DNA of 64,000 nucleotides from Actinoplanes octamycinicus (GTDB lineage Bacteria > Actinomycetota > Actinomycetes > Mycobacteriales > Micromonosporaceae): NCBI RefSeq assembly GCF_014205225.1, contig NZ_JACHNB010000001.1, forward strand, positions 2,271,001 through 2,335,000, read 5' to 3'. Shown here piece by piece: positions 53,694-61,956 of the stretch (positions are counted from its first letter, which is position 1; every line of letters starts with the position of its first letter). Below the pieces are notes generated by a model, which ran no database searches, was not told where the DNA came from, and saw only the letters and a list, made by a program, of their open reading frames with translations. The position numbers and the translations under genes are program-made.

Positions 53694-53772
53694 GCATGTT
53701 ATGTACCGTGGCGCTTTCCACTCCGACGCGCGACCCCGGAATTCCCACGAGGCACCCGGGTCGCCTGGGACC

Positions 53773-54279
53773 ATGCGAGACATGGACGAGTTCTGGCTCC
53801 ACCCGCGGCTGGGGACGGCAACTCGGGACGGCCGGGCGCCGCGGCACTTCCTGGTCGCGCTCCAGCACGCCGCGCACACCATCGACGCGGACCCGCGCTG
53901 GCAGCGGTGGTGGCACCGGAGCGGCATCCAGGGGTGCCAGCTCGGCATCGTCACCGAGGGCGTCGACCACCTGCGCCCGAGCGCCGACATCCGCCGGGTC
54001 GACGACCAGCTGCGCGCCAACTTCACCTGCGCGCTGCCGCCGGCCTGCTCGGAGACCGAGCTGATGCGACTCGCGGTGACCGAGGTGCGGACCATGTTCG
54101 AGGTGATCCGGGAGGCGATGGCGCTGCCCGACCTGCCGCCCGACCCGGAGCCGGCCCCGCCCCCGGCCAGCGGCGGCGCCGACCTGCCGGTGATCGAGAA
54201 GGCGCTCCCGTCGGTCCCGCGTGAGCTGGCCGGACAGGGCTACCTGACGCTCACCCAGGTGCAGAACTTCTTCGGGTGA
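53773..54279 (+). CDS. Unknown cytoplasmic protein
   Basis: 168 aa with the start at ATG 53773; an ATG three codons later (53782) is equally possible. Not recognised. The first ~110 residues include a Trp/His-rich stretch (ADPRWQRWWHRSGIQGCQLG) and two cysteines in NFTCALPPACSE; then a Pro-rich linker (PDLPPDPEPAPPP) and a short C-terminal part EKALPSVPRELAGQGYLTLTQ. No signal or membrane segment. Its stop overlaps the start of the LamG gene (GTGA), so the two are coupled. Confidence 0.7.
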   Translation: MRDMDEFWLHPRLGTATRDGRAPRHFLVALQHAAHTIDADPRWQRWWHRSGIQGCQLGIVTEGVDHLRPSADIRRVDDQLRANFTCALPPACSETELMRLAVTEVRTMFEVIREAMALPDLPPDPEPAPPPASGGADLPVIEKALPSVPRELAGQGYLTLTQVQNFFG

Positions 54280-54968
54280 TCATGCTGCTGTCCCTGCTGG
54301 CGGTGAGCGCCGGACTGTCGATCGGCGCGCCGGTCCCGGTCACCATCGCCCGGTACGACTTCAACGGCCGTGGCGGCCTGGTCCTCGACGACTCCGGGTT
54401 CGGCCATCACCTGCGGATCATCTCCGGGCACGGCGGTCAGGTCCGGCTGGTGGTGCACGGCGCCGGCAACGCGGTCGCCTTCCCGGCCCACTGCGAGCAG
54501 GCCGTCTGCCCGCACGTGGCGTTGCAGAGCCCGGGCACCGCCGATCTGAACCCGGGCACCCGCAACCTCGCCTACGGCGCCGACGTGCTGCTCGCCCCGG
54601 CCGCCACCAGCAAGGGGCAGAACGTGGTGCAGAAGGGCTACTCCAAGACCAGCAGTCAGTACAAGCTGCAGGTCGACGGTGCGGCCGGGCAGCCCAGCTG
54701 CGTGCTGGTGGACGTGCGCAGCCCGGGGATCCGGATGGTGCGCAGCTCGGCCTCGGTCGCCGACGGCCGCTGGCACCGGGTGCGCTGCGAGCGGGCCGGC
54801 GGCCGGTTCGACATCTACGTGGACGACGTGCTGCGCGGCCGGACCCGGATCCCGGCCGGTCTCGCGGTCGCCAACAACCGGCCGCTGAGCATCGGCGGCA
54901 AGGGCGCCTACCGGGACAACGATCAGTTCAACGGCGCCCTGGACAACGTCTGGGTCCGGATCGGATGA
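54276..54968 (+). CDS. Secreted LamG/concanavalin-like domain protein
   Basis: 230 aa. Short signal peptide MIMLLSLLAVSAGLSIGAPV. The rest is one jelly-roll domain of the laminin-G-like type: IARYDFNGRGGLVLDDSGFGHHL, LAYGADVLLAPAAT, NVVQKGYSKTSSQYKLQ, DGRWHRVRCERAGGRFDIYVDDVLRGR, PLSIGGKGAYRDNDQFNGALDNVWV. This is the common polysaccharide- or protein-binding module of secreted actinomycete proteins. GTG start overlaps the preceding stop. Ligand unknown. Confidence 0.88.
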   Translation: MIMLLSLLAVSAGLSIGAPVPVTIARYDFNGRGGLVLDDSGFGHHLRIISGHGGQVRLVVHGAGNAVAFPAHCEQAVCPHVALQSPGTADLNPGTRNLAYGADVLLAPAATSKGQNVVQKGYSKTSSQYKLQVDGAAGQPSCVLVDVRSPGIRMVRSSASVADGRWHRVRCERAGGRFDIYVDDVLRGRTRIPAGLAVANNRPLSIGGKGAYRDNDQFNGALDNVWVRIG

Positions 54969-54981
54969 GGGGCGTGACCCG

Positions 54982-56151
54982 CTAGCCGGCCAGGGCGGTG
55001 AGCAGGGCTCCGTCCGGGGTGTCCCCGGACAGCTCCCAGGCGAAGACCCCGCCCAGCGCCCGGCTCCGGGCGAAGGCCACCTTGCCGCGGATGGTGTCCG
55101 GGGTGTCGTAGGACCACCACTGCGCCCCGCACCGCGCGTACGCCGTCCCGCCCACCGTCCCGGTCGGCGGGCAGCGGGTGGCCAGCACCTTGTAATCCTC
55201 CATCCCCTTCTCGTACTTCCCGGGCGCCGGCCCCGTGGCGGCCGCGCCCGGCGCCGGACTGCGCACCCCGGTCCACCCGCGTCCGTAGAACCCGATCCCG
55301 AAGAGCAGTTTCGCGGCCGGCACGCCCTGGCCGAGCAGCCGGGACACGGTCGCCTCGGTGGTCGCCCCGGGCCGCGGGATGCCCGGGTACTCGGTCAGCG
55401 GCGAGTGCGGCGCCGTCCGTACCCCGGAATCCCCGGCCCCGAAATAGTCGTAGGTCATCGCGCTGAGCCAGTCGGCCGGCGCGGCCGCCGCCGAGTAGTC
55501 GGTCGCCGCGAGCTTCCGCAGATCGCCCGGCACCGCCGCGGTGACCAGCGCGTCCTCGCCGAAGGCGGTGCGCAGCCCGCCAAGTACCCGGGCCAGCGCC
55601 TCCCGCCCGCTGGTGTCGCAGCTCAGGCCGCACGCGTTCGGGTACTCCCAGTCCACGTCGATGCCGTCGAACAACCCGGCCCAGCGCGGATCGGTGACCA
55701 GGTCGTGGCAGGACTTGGCGAACGCCGCCGGGTCGGCGGCCGCCGCGGTGAACCCGGACGACCAGGTCCACCCCCCGAACGACCAGATGATCTTCAGTCC
55801 GGGGTGCGCCGCCTTCAGCTTCCGGAGCTGCCCGAAGTTCCCGCGCAGCGGCGCGTCGGCGGCGTCCGCCTCGCCGTCCACACTGTTCGCCGCGGTCACC
55901 GGTTTCTGGTACGCCGCCCACGCGTCGCCCACCCCGCACCGGCCCTGGTCGACCTTGCCGAAGGCGTACAGCAGGTGGGTGAGCCGCCCGGCCTGCACGT
56001 CCCGCACCCGGAACCCGCGCCCGTAGACGCCCCACTCGGTGAAGTACCCGGCCACCACCGGCCCGTCCGGGACCCGTGGCGCCGGGCGGGCCGGGGCCGA
56101 GCAGGCGGTCAGGAACAGGAGCAGCAGGGCGAGAAAGGCACGCACCGGCAC
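54982..56151 (-). CDS. GH18 chitinase-like lipoprotein
   Basis: 389 aa. Signal VPVRAFLALLLLFLTACSAP with a lipobox (LTAC), so a surface lipoprotein. The catalytic GH18 motif is FDGIDVDWEYPNACG (DxxDxDxE complete). Other barrel motifs: VVAGYFTEWGVYGRGF, IIWSFGGWTWSSGFTA, WLSAMTYDYFGAG, LFGIGFYGRGWTGV, GGVFAWELSGDTPDG. Length and layout match GH18 family A. GTG at 56151 or 56145 is the start; both fit. Its stop lies 14 bp from the convergent LamG stop. Likely cleaves chitin or a related GlcNAc polymer. Confidence 0.93.
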   Translation of the reverse strand: MPVRAFLALLLLFLTACSAPARPAPRVPDGPVVAGYFTEWGVYGRGFRVRDVQAGRLTHLLYAFGKVDQGRCGVGDAWAAYQKPVTAANSVDGEADAADAPLRGNFGQLRKLKAAHPGLKIIWSFGGWTWSSGFTAAAADPAAFAKSCHDLVTDPRWAGLFDGIDVDWEYPNACGLSCDTSGREALARVLGGLRTAFGEDALVTAAVPGDLRKLAATDYSAAAAPADWLSAMTYDYFGAGDSGVRTAPHSPLTEYPGIPRPGATTEATVSRLLGQGVPAAKLLFGIGFYGRGWTGVRSPAPGAAATGPAPGKYEKGMEDYKVLATRCPPTGTVGGTAYARCGAQWWSYDTPDTIRGKVAFARSRALGGVFAWELSGDTPDGALLTALAG

Positions 56152-56242
56152 GAAAGTAGCCGCCGAACCGGGTGATCGGCCCCACGTTCCCCCTATCGTG
56201 TGCCGCCGTACGACCCGAGCCGGGCTGTGCCATTGTCGAGCC

Positions 56243-58279
56243 GTGGCCGTATTCGCTTGGCGCCGAGTCCTGGGCCGGGCGCGTGCCGTGCTCCGCAGCG
56301 CGCTGATCACCTTCGTCGTGGTCACCGTGACCCTGTGGCTGATGCCCGGCGTGGCCAGCGCGGACATCCTGGACACGCTGAGCCTGGTGGTCCTGGTCGC
56401 GGTGGTCGGCGCGGTGCTGCGGCCGCTGCTGCTGCTCGGGATCACCGCGCTGGGCGGCTGGGGCGCCATGCTGTTCGGCGTGGTCACCCAGGTCGCGGTG
56501 ATGGTGGTGGCCCTCGACCTGGACCCGGCGAACCGGATCAGCGGGCTGCCCACCCTGGTCGTCGCGGCGATCCTGGCGGTGATCTTCGCGGCGCTGCTGG
56601 ACTGGATGGTGGACGCCGGCAGCGACGACACCTTCGTCCGGGAGGCCCGGCGGCTGATGCGCGGCGTCCGGCGCCGCGCCGCCCGGCGGGCCGGCGGGCC
56701 GTTCCTCACCCTGCGCCGGCCCCGTCCGGGCACCGAGCCGGGGCTGCTCGTGGTGCAGCTCGACGGGGTCGCCGAGCCGGTGCTGCGCTGGGCGGTCCGG
56801 GCCGGCAACCTGCCGGTTCTCGGGCACTGGCTGCGGTCCGGCAGCCACACCGTGCGCCGCTGGCACACCGGGCTGCCGTCCACCACCCCGGCCTCGCAGG
56901 CCGGCATCCTGCACGGCGCGTCCCGGCAGATCCCGGCGTTCCGCTGGTTCGAGAAGGAGTCCGGCAAGATCCTGGTGGCGAACCGGCCGCGGGACGCCGC
57001 GGTGATCGAGCGCCGGCTCAGCGACGGCCGCGGCCTGCTCCGCGACGGCGGGGTGAGCATCGGCAACGCGTTCGGCGGGGACGCCGCCACCAACCTGCTC
57101 ACGGTCAGCCACGCGGCTCTGCCCGGCCGGTCGGCGCGCGGCTGGGCGGCGTTCATGGCCTCGCCCTACGGCTTCACCCGCGCGCTGGTGCTCGGCGTCG
57201 CCGAGGTCTTCACCGAGCTGCACCAGGCCCGCCTGCAGCGCCGCCGCAACCTGCTGCCCCGGGTCAGCCGCTCGGGGGCGTACCTGGCGCTGCGCCCGGC
57301 CGCCATGCTGCTGCGCGACGTGAACGTGTCGCTGGTCGCCGAGCAGATGGCCCGCGGCGTCCCGGTGATCTACTGCGACCTGGTCGACTACGACGAGGTG
57401 GCGCACCACGCCGGCCCGGCCCGGCCGGAGTCGATGCGCCAGCTGGAGAGCCTGGACCGGGTGCTCGGCGTGCTGGAGCGGCTGTCGCCCGAGGCGGCCC
57501 GGCGCTACCACCTGGTGGTGCTCTCCGACCATGGGCAGAGCCAGGGCGCCACGTTCCGGCAGCGGCACGGCGAGACGCTCGACGAGGTGGTCCAGCGGCT
57601 CACCGCGGAGACCGCGGCCGCGCCCCGGGAGCCGGCCGAGGAGCAAGGCAAACGCGCGCCCGATCCGGCTCCGGCGGCGCCACTGCTGGTGCTGTCGTCC
57701 GGGAACCTGTCGCTGGTCTACCTGACCCGCTTCCCGCACCGGGTGCTGCGCGCCGAGATCGAGGAGACCTACCCCAGGCTGATCGCCGGGCTGGCCGCCC
57801 ATCCGGGCATCGGGCTGGTGGTGGTCGGGGACGAGCAAGGGCCGATCGCTTTCGGTCCGGGTGGCAGCCATCGGTTGCGGGACGGCGAGGTGTCCGGGCA
57901 GGACCCGCTGCTTCCGTACGGCCGGCAGGCGCGCGCCGACCTGCTGCGTCACCAGGAGGCCGCGCACGTCGGCGACCTGGTCGTGATCAGCTCGGTCGAC
58001 TCGGAGACCGAGGAGGTCGCGGCGTTCGAGGAGCTGGTCGGCTCGCACGGCGGCCTGGGCGGCTGGCAGACCGACGCGGTGCTGGTGCACCCGGCGGCCT
58101 GGACCGTCACCGCCGAGCTGGACGGCCCGGACGCGGTGCACCGGCAGCTGATCGAGTGGCTGACCATGCTCGGCCTGCGCGAGACAGCCCGGCCCGCGGT
58201 CACCGCCGGCGACCCGATCCACGCCGACGACCTCGACCGGAACCGGTCACCGCGACTTTCCCCGACCCGCGAGGGTTAG
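56243..58279 (+). CDS. Membrane-anchored alkaline-phosphatase-superfamily phosphodiesterase
   Basis: 678 aa. About four N-terminal helices (residues 15-125, the phage-holin-IV-like region) precede a nucleotide-pyrophosphatase-type domain. The nucleophile region is LLVVQLDGVAEPV followed by HTGLPSTTPASQAGILHG (Thr-Thr in place of the usual Thr); metal residues appear in YCDLVDYDEVAHHAGP and VLSDHGQSQGATFRQRHGE. GTG at 56243 starts the first helix. Divergent from the GH18 gene with 91 bp between. Substrate probably a phosphodiester of a lipid or polymer; unproven. Confidence 0.88.
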   Translation: MAVFAWRRVLGRARAVLRSALITFVVVTVTLWLMPGVASADILDTLSLVVLVAVVGAVLRPLLLLGITALGGWGAMLFGVVTQVAVMVVALDLDPANRISGLPTLVVAAILAVIFAALLDWMVDAGSDDTFVREARRLMRGVRRRAARRAGGPFLTLRRPRPGTEPGLLVVQLDGVAEPVLRWAVRAGNLPVLGHWLRSGSHTVRRWHTGLPSTTPASQAGILHGASRQIPAFRWFEKESGKILVANRPRDAAVIERRLSDGRGLLRDGGVSIGNAFGGDAATNLLTVSHAALPGRSARGWAAFMASPYGFTRALVLGVAEVFTELHQARLQRRRNLLPRVSRSGAYLALRPAAMLLRDVNVSLVAEQMARGVPVIYCDLVDYDEVAHHAGPARPESMRQLESLDRVLGVLERLSPEAARRYHLVVLSDHGQSQGATFRQRHGETLDEVVQRLTAETAAAPREPAEEQGKRAPDPAPAAPLLVLSSGNLSLVYLTRFPHRVLRAEIEETYPRLIAGLAAHPGIGLVVVGDEQGPIAFGPGGSHRLRDGEVSGQDPLLPYGRQARADLLRHQEAAHVGDLVVISSVDSETEEVAAFEELVGSHGGLGGWQTDAVLVHPAAWTVTAELDGPDAVHRQLIEWLTMLGLRETARPAVTAGDPIHADDLDRNRSPRLSPTREG

Positions 58280-58285
58280 TCCGGT

Positions 58286-59545
58286 GTGCGCCGCCGTGCT
58301 CTGACCACCGTCCTGCTCGCCTGGACCCTGCTGCTCCCCGCGGCCCCGGCGTCCGCTCTCCCTCCGGCGTCGCCCCGCCCGGCCCCGTCCTCAGCACCCG
58401 CCGCGTCCTCAGCACCCGCCGCGTCCTCAGCACCCGCCCGGTCCTGGCCTGCGCCGGTCCCCGCCTTCCGTGCGGTGTCGCGTTCCACCGCACCGGTGTC
58501 GTCCCGGGTCGCGCCCACGTTCAACGGCAGCGTCCACGCGATCGTCCACCGCGGCACGACCGTCTACATCGGTGGGGCGTTCACCACCGCGACGTCGGGT
58601 GGCCGGACCTACCCGAGGCAGCGGCTGGCCGCCTACGACACACGTACCGGGGAACTGCTGAGCTGGGCGCCACCGGCCGACGGCACGGTCCGCGCGCTGG
58701 CCGCCACGCCGGACGCGCTCTACGCTGCCGGGTTCTTCCACACCGTCGCCGGCAAGAAGCGGGACGCGGTCGCCGCGCTCGACCCCGCCTCCGGGCGGGT
58801 GCTCCGGTTCGCCCACCCGGTGGACGGGACCCCGTACGCGCTGGCCGTCGCGAACGGCCGCCTCTACCTGGCCGGCAGCTTCACCCGGGTGGACGGCGAG
58901 CCACGCGCCAACCTGGCCGCGTTCACACTGGCCACCGGGCGCCTCGACGGGACCTGGCACCCGGCCGCCGACGACCGGGTGCACAGCCTCGCGGCCGGCG
59001 GCGGCCGGATCTACCTGGGCGGCGCATTCCGCAGCGTGGACGGCGTACGCGGCACCCCGCGGCTGGCGGTGACCGACGGACGTACCGGAGCCGTCGACCC
59101 GTGGTTCCAGCCCGCACCGGTGGCCGAGGTGACCGCGGTGGCGGTGGACGGCGCCGGCGTCTACGCGGCCACCGGCGGCCAGGGCGGCCGGGCCGTCGCC
59201 TACGCCTTCGACGGCCGGATGCGCTGGCAGCAGGTCTTCGACGGAGACGCTGCCGCGATCATCACGGCCGCCGGAGTGACCTATGTGGGCGGCCACTTCG
59301 ACCGGGCCTGCCGCACCCCGCGAACCGGCCCGCAGGGCGCCTGCCTGGACGGCGCCCTGCCCCGGGTCAAACTCGCCGCGATCAGCCCGGACGGCCGCCT
59401 CACCCCGTGGAACCCCCAGGCCAACGGCGTGATCGGCGTCCGCGCCCTGGCCGTGGGCCGCAACCCACCCACCCTGGAAGCCGGCGGCGACTTCACCACC
59501 ATCGGCGGCCTTCCGTCCCCCCGCTTCGCCAGCCTCTCCCGCTAG
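58286..59545 (+). CDS. Secreted beta-propeller-like protein with Ala/Ser/Pro linker
   Basis: 419 aa. Signal peptide from GTG 58286 ([20 protein letters not shown]), then a Pro/Ala/Ser linker that contains an 18-bp nucleotide repeat encoding SSAPAA (58387-58440), then repeated blades: [111 protein letters not shown]. This is the DUF5122 / delta-60 type of propeller repeat. It starts 6 bp after the phosphodiesterase gene. Extracellular function unknown. Confidence 0.85.
   Translation: MRRRALTTVLLAWTLLLPAAPASALPPASPRPAPSSAPAASSAPAASSAPARSWPAPVPAFRAVSRSTAPVSSRVAPTFNGSVHAIVHRGTTVYIGGAFTTATSGGRTYPRQRLAAYDTRTGELLSWAPPADGTVRALAATPDALYAAGFFHTVAGKKRDAVAALDPASGRVLRFAHPVDGTPYALAVANGRLYLAGSFTRVDGEPRANLAAFTLATGRLDGTWHPAADDRVHSLAAGGGRIYLGGAFRSVDGVRGTPRLAVTDGRTGAVDPWFQPAPVAEVTAVAVDGAGVYAATGGQGGRAVAYAFDGRMRWQQVFDGDAAAIITAAGVTYVGGHFDRACRTPRTGPQGACLDGALPRVKLAAISPDGRLTPWNPQANGVIGVRALAVGRNPPTLEAGGDFTTIGGLPSPRFASLSR
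58387..58440. repeat. 18-bp tandem repeat inside the propeller gene
   Basis: GTCCTCAGCACCCGCCGC occurs at 58387, 58405 and 58423 (the last with one change), giving Ser-Ser-Ala-Pro-Ala-Ala repeats in the linker behind the signal peptide. Copy number could vary between strains. Confidence 0.85.
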
Positions 59546-59674
59546 TAGCCACGGCGGCCGTCCCGCCCACGCCGGTTCGGCTCGCGCTGGTCCGTCCACT
59601 TGCCAGCCCCCGCCCACGAGGGCGTAATCCCCCCAATTCGGCAATGTCAGGGTTCTCCGACTCGACTCCGCCCC

Positions 59675-59920
59675 CGCCGCAGCTCCGCTCCGGCTCCGCC
59701 CTCGCCCCGGCTCCGGCGTCGGCTCCGCCCTCGCCCGGCTCCGCTCCGGCGTCGGCTCCGCCCCCGCTCCGGCTCCGCCCGGCCCGGCTCCGCTCCGGCT
59801 CCGGCGTCGGCTCCGGCGTCGGCTCCGCTCCGGTTCCGGGTCCGCTGCGGCTCCGGCTCCGGGTCTGCTTCGGCTCCGCTCCGGCCCGGGTGCGCTTCGG
59901 CTCCGGCCCCGGTTGCTGTG
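59675..59920. repeat. Low-complexity GGCTCCG/GCTCCGGCTCC repeat region
   Basis: About 250 bp built almost wholly from hexamer-like runs such as GGCTCCGCTCCGGCTCCG and CTCCGGCGTCGGCTCC, with frequent small changes. It lies between the propeller gene and the SDR gene. Open frames through it are Ser/Ala/Pro/Arg-rich artefacts. No gene is supported between 59546 and 60169. Confidence 0.85.
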
Positions 59921-60056
59921 TCGGCTGGACGTGGCCCAGTCACTTCAGTCGCCGGCTTGGAAGCGTCCCGTGGCGTCTGGGCGACCCCGCCAACTTCCGG
60001 TCCCCGCCCGGGAATCTTCCTGCGATGTCGATCGAGGGCGGGCCGGCAACTTTTCA

Positions 60057-60157
60057 GTCCCCGCCCACCCAAGGGGGAGCCGCCCCGAAAACAGTGTGAC
60101 CTGGTAGCGGGATCTTGGGCGCCGGGCCTGTGGACAACGCGCTGATGTGGATGACCT
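60057..60157. repeat. Dispersed intergenic element, copy 2, with DnaA-box-like pair
   Basis: Same layout as 51325-51421: GTCCCCGCCCACCCAAGGGGG, CCCCGAAAACAGTGTG, then CTGTGGACAACGCGCTGATG and TGTGGATGACC. TGTGGACAA at 60129-60137 is again the exact complement of TTGTCCACA, and TGTGGATGA follows 17 bp later. Related CCCGCCC fragments preceded by (A)CTTNCNNGTCC occur at about 59593-59618 and 59990-60010. Confidence 0.65.
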
Positions 60158-60169
60158 GACGGGGGCGGG

Positions 60170-61006
60170 TCAGGTCAGTTTGCGGCGGCGGGCGACGGCC
60201 TCGCTGATCGTCCAGTAGCGGGCGGGCAGCACCCGGGCCAGCAGGTCGGCGGCGCGTGCCGCCTTGGTGATCACCAGGCGGGGGCGGCGGGACTGGATGG
60301 CGGCGACGATCTGGCGGGCGGCCTCCTCCGATGGGAGGGTCAGCGCGGTCTCGTGGAACCGCCTGTTCTCCGCGGCCTGGGCGCCGTCCGGGTCGGGGCC
60401 GCTGAGCCGGGCGTTCAGCGCGATGTTGGTGCGCACCCCGCCGGGATGCACCACGGTCACCCCGACTCCCCGCGGCTCCAGCTCGTGCCGCAGCGCCTCG
60501 GTGAACCCGCGCACCGCGTACTTGCTGGTCGCGTACGCCACCTGGCCGGGCGGGGCGATCAGGCCGAACAGGCTGGACACGTTCACCAGGTGCGAGCCGG
60601 GGCGGGCCAGCAATTGTGGCAGGAACGCCTTGGTCATCCGGAGCACCGCGTGCAGGTTGATCTCCAGCAGCCATTCGACGTCGGCGAGCGCGTTCTGCTC
60701 GAAGGTGCCGGACAGCGTCACGCCGGCGTTGTTGATCAGCAGGTCGGCGCCGCCGAGCCGGGAGGCCACCTCGGCGGCCAGGTCGCCGCGGTCACCACCG
60801 TCGGCCAGATCGATGACGTACGTCGAGACGTCCGGCGCGCCCAGTTCCCGGGCCATCGTCGCGACCCGGGCCAGCCCTTCGGCGTCGCGGTCGACCAGCA
60901 CCAGCACCGCGCGGCGCTTCGCCAGGTCGAGGGCGAGCGCGGCGCCGATCCCACCGGCCGCTCCGGTGATCACACAGGTACGTCCCGCGAAGGTGAACCG
61001 TCGCAC
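60170..61006 (-). CDS. Short-chain dehydrogenase/reductase
   Basis: 278 aa. NAD(P) loop CVITGAAGGIGAALALDLAK, DLLINNAGVTLSG, catalytic HLVNVSSLFGLIAPPGQVAYATSKYAVRGF with Ser, Tyr-x3-Lys, and HPGGVRTNIA. The C-terminal 60 residues are basic (RRPRLVITKAARAADLLARVLPARYW), a form common among actinomycete SDRs thought to act on lipids or in cell-envelope metabolism. GTG start at 61006. No partner genes; substrate unknown. Confidence 0.9.
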   Translation of the reverse strand: MRRFTFAGRTCVITGAAGGIGAALALDLAKRRAVLVLVDRDAEGLARVATMARELGAPDVSTYVIDLADGGDRGDLAAEVASRLGGADLLINNAGVTLSGTFEQNALADVEWLLEINLHAVLRMTKAFLPQLLARPGSHLVNVSSLFGLIAPPGQVAYATSKYAVRGFTEALRHELEPRGVGVTVVHPGGVRTNIALNARLSGPDPDGAQAAENRRFHETALTLPSEEAARQIVAAIQSRRPRLVITKAARAADLLARVLPARYWTISEAVARRRKLT

Positions 61007-61146
61007 CGCATGCCCTCCGGGTAAGCCGCCGTCCCCGGAGACTATCCCGGCACCGTCCGGCAGCTGGCCCTTACCGGCCGCTCGGGGCGCGCACGGGCAG
61101 GCGGAAAGAAGCAGGGGCGGTGCTCACCGCGTACGCCACAAGGGTC

Positions 61147-61815
61147 TTATGCCGGGTTTTCCTCGACCGGCGCGCTGGCCGCGGCGCGGGCCCGGCGCCG
61201 GCGGATGTGCCGCACGTGCAGCGTCACATAGGTGCCGACCGCGAGCACGATCACCGCGATGGCCGGCCACTTGTACTTGTGCACGTGCTCGAAGATCGTC
61301 CCCAGGTTGGCGCCGAGGAAGTACGACACGGTCGTCCACCAGCCGACCCAGAGCGCCGCGCCGATCGCGTTGTAGAGCGTGAACGTCTTCCACGGCATTT
61401 TGGTGATGCCGGCGATCACGCCGTTGAGCTGGCGCAGCCCGTCGATGAAGCGGGCCACCACGATGATCCGGTTGCCGCGCCGGGCGAAGAACTTCTCCGC
61501 CTTCTCCAGCCGCTCCGGGGTGATGAAGATGTACTTGCCCCAGCGGTGCACCGCCTTGCGGCCGCCGCGCAGGCCGATCCAGTACCCGATGTTGTCGCCG
61601 ACCACCGCGGTGACGAAGCTGACCAGCGCCACCACATAGATGTTCATCCGGCCGGTGCTCGAGTAGATCGAGGCGGCCACCATGATCGTCTGGCCGGGCG
61701 CGGGCACCCCGAAGCTCTCCACGACCATCACCGCGGCGAGAGCCAGGTATCCCCAGCGGTCCAGGATCGGGGCGACGCTGTGCAGGAACCCGGGGAGCTC
61801 GGCTGAAGGTGGCAT
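61147..61815 (-). CDS. DedA-family membrane protein
   Basis: 222 aa with the DedA (SNARE-associated/VTT) core: VESFGVPAPGQTIMVAASIYS, VGDNIGYWIGLRGGRKAVHRWG, FFARRGNRIIVVARFIDGLRQLNGVIAGITKM, and YNAIGAALWVGWWTTVSYFLG. These carry the conserved Glu/Asp and Arg residues needed for polyprenyl-phosphate or phospholipid flipping in characterised homologues. ATG at 61815 chosen; sequence upstream is not family-like. The C-terminal helix ends in a basic tail. Relevant to the window because undecaprenyl phosphate recycling supports glycan export (inference). Confidence 0.93.
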   Translation of the reverse strand: MPPSAELPGFLHSVAPILDRWGYLALAAVMVVESFGVPAPGQTIMVAASIYSSTGRMNIYVVALVSFVTAVVGDNIGYWIGLRGGRKAVHRWGKYIFITPERLEKAEKFFARRGNRIIVVARFIDGLRQLNGVIAGITKMPWKTFTLYNAIGAALWVGWWTTVSYFLGANLGTIFEHVHKYKWPAIAVIVLAVGTYVTLHVRHIRRRRARAAASAPVEENPA

Positions 61816-61910
61816 CGGCACTACGGTAGCCGCCGATGGTGACGACGGTCGCATGGACCTGTTCCGCAATCCTGGTCAGACCTTTTCGGGTGGCGGCGCG
61901 GTCACCCAGC

Positions 61911-61947
61911 GAAACGGCCCCGCTCCGAGGAGGAGCGGGGCCGTTTC
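61911..61947 (-). terminator. Strong terminator hairpin after the sigma-factor gene
   Basis: GAAACGGCCCCGCTCC (61911-61926) and its exact reverse complement at 61932-61947 enclose a 5-base loop: a perfect 16-bp stem whose outer end is AAA/TTT. It lies 10 bp past the stop of the sigma gene. Since it is symmetric it could work in both directions, but only the minus strand has a gene running into it. Confidence 0.88.
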
Positions 61948-61956
61948 ACAGCGTCA

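Noticed and set aside
56200-60099. 1299-aa open frame across the phosphodiesterase, propeller gene and repeat region
   Set aside because: It is a shifted frame of two real genes and continues through low-complexity DNA.
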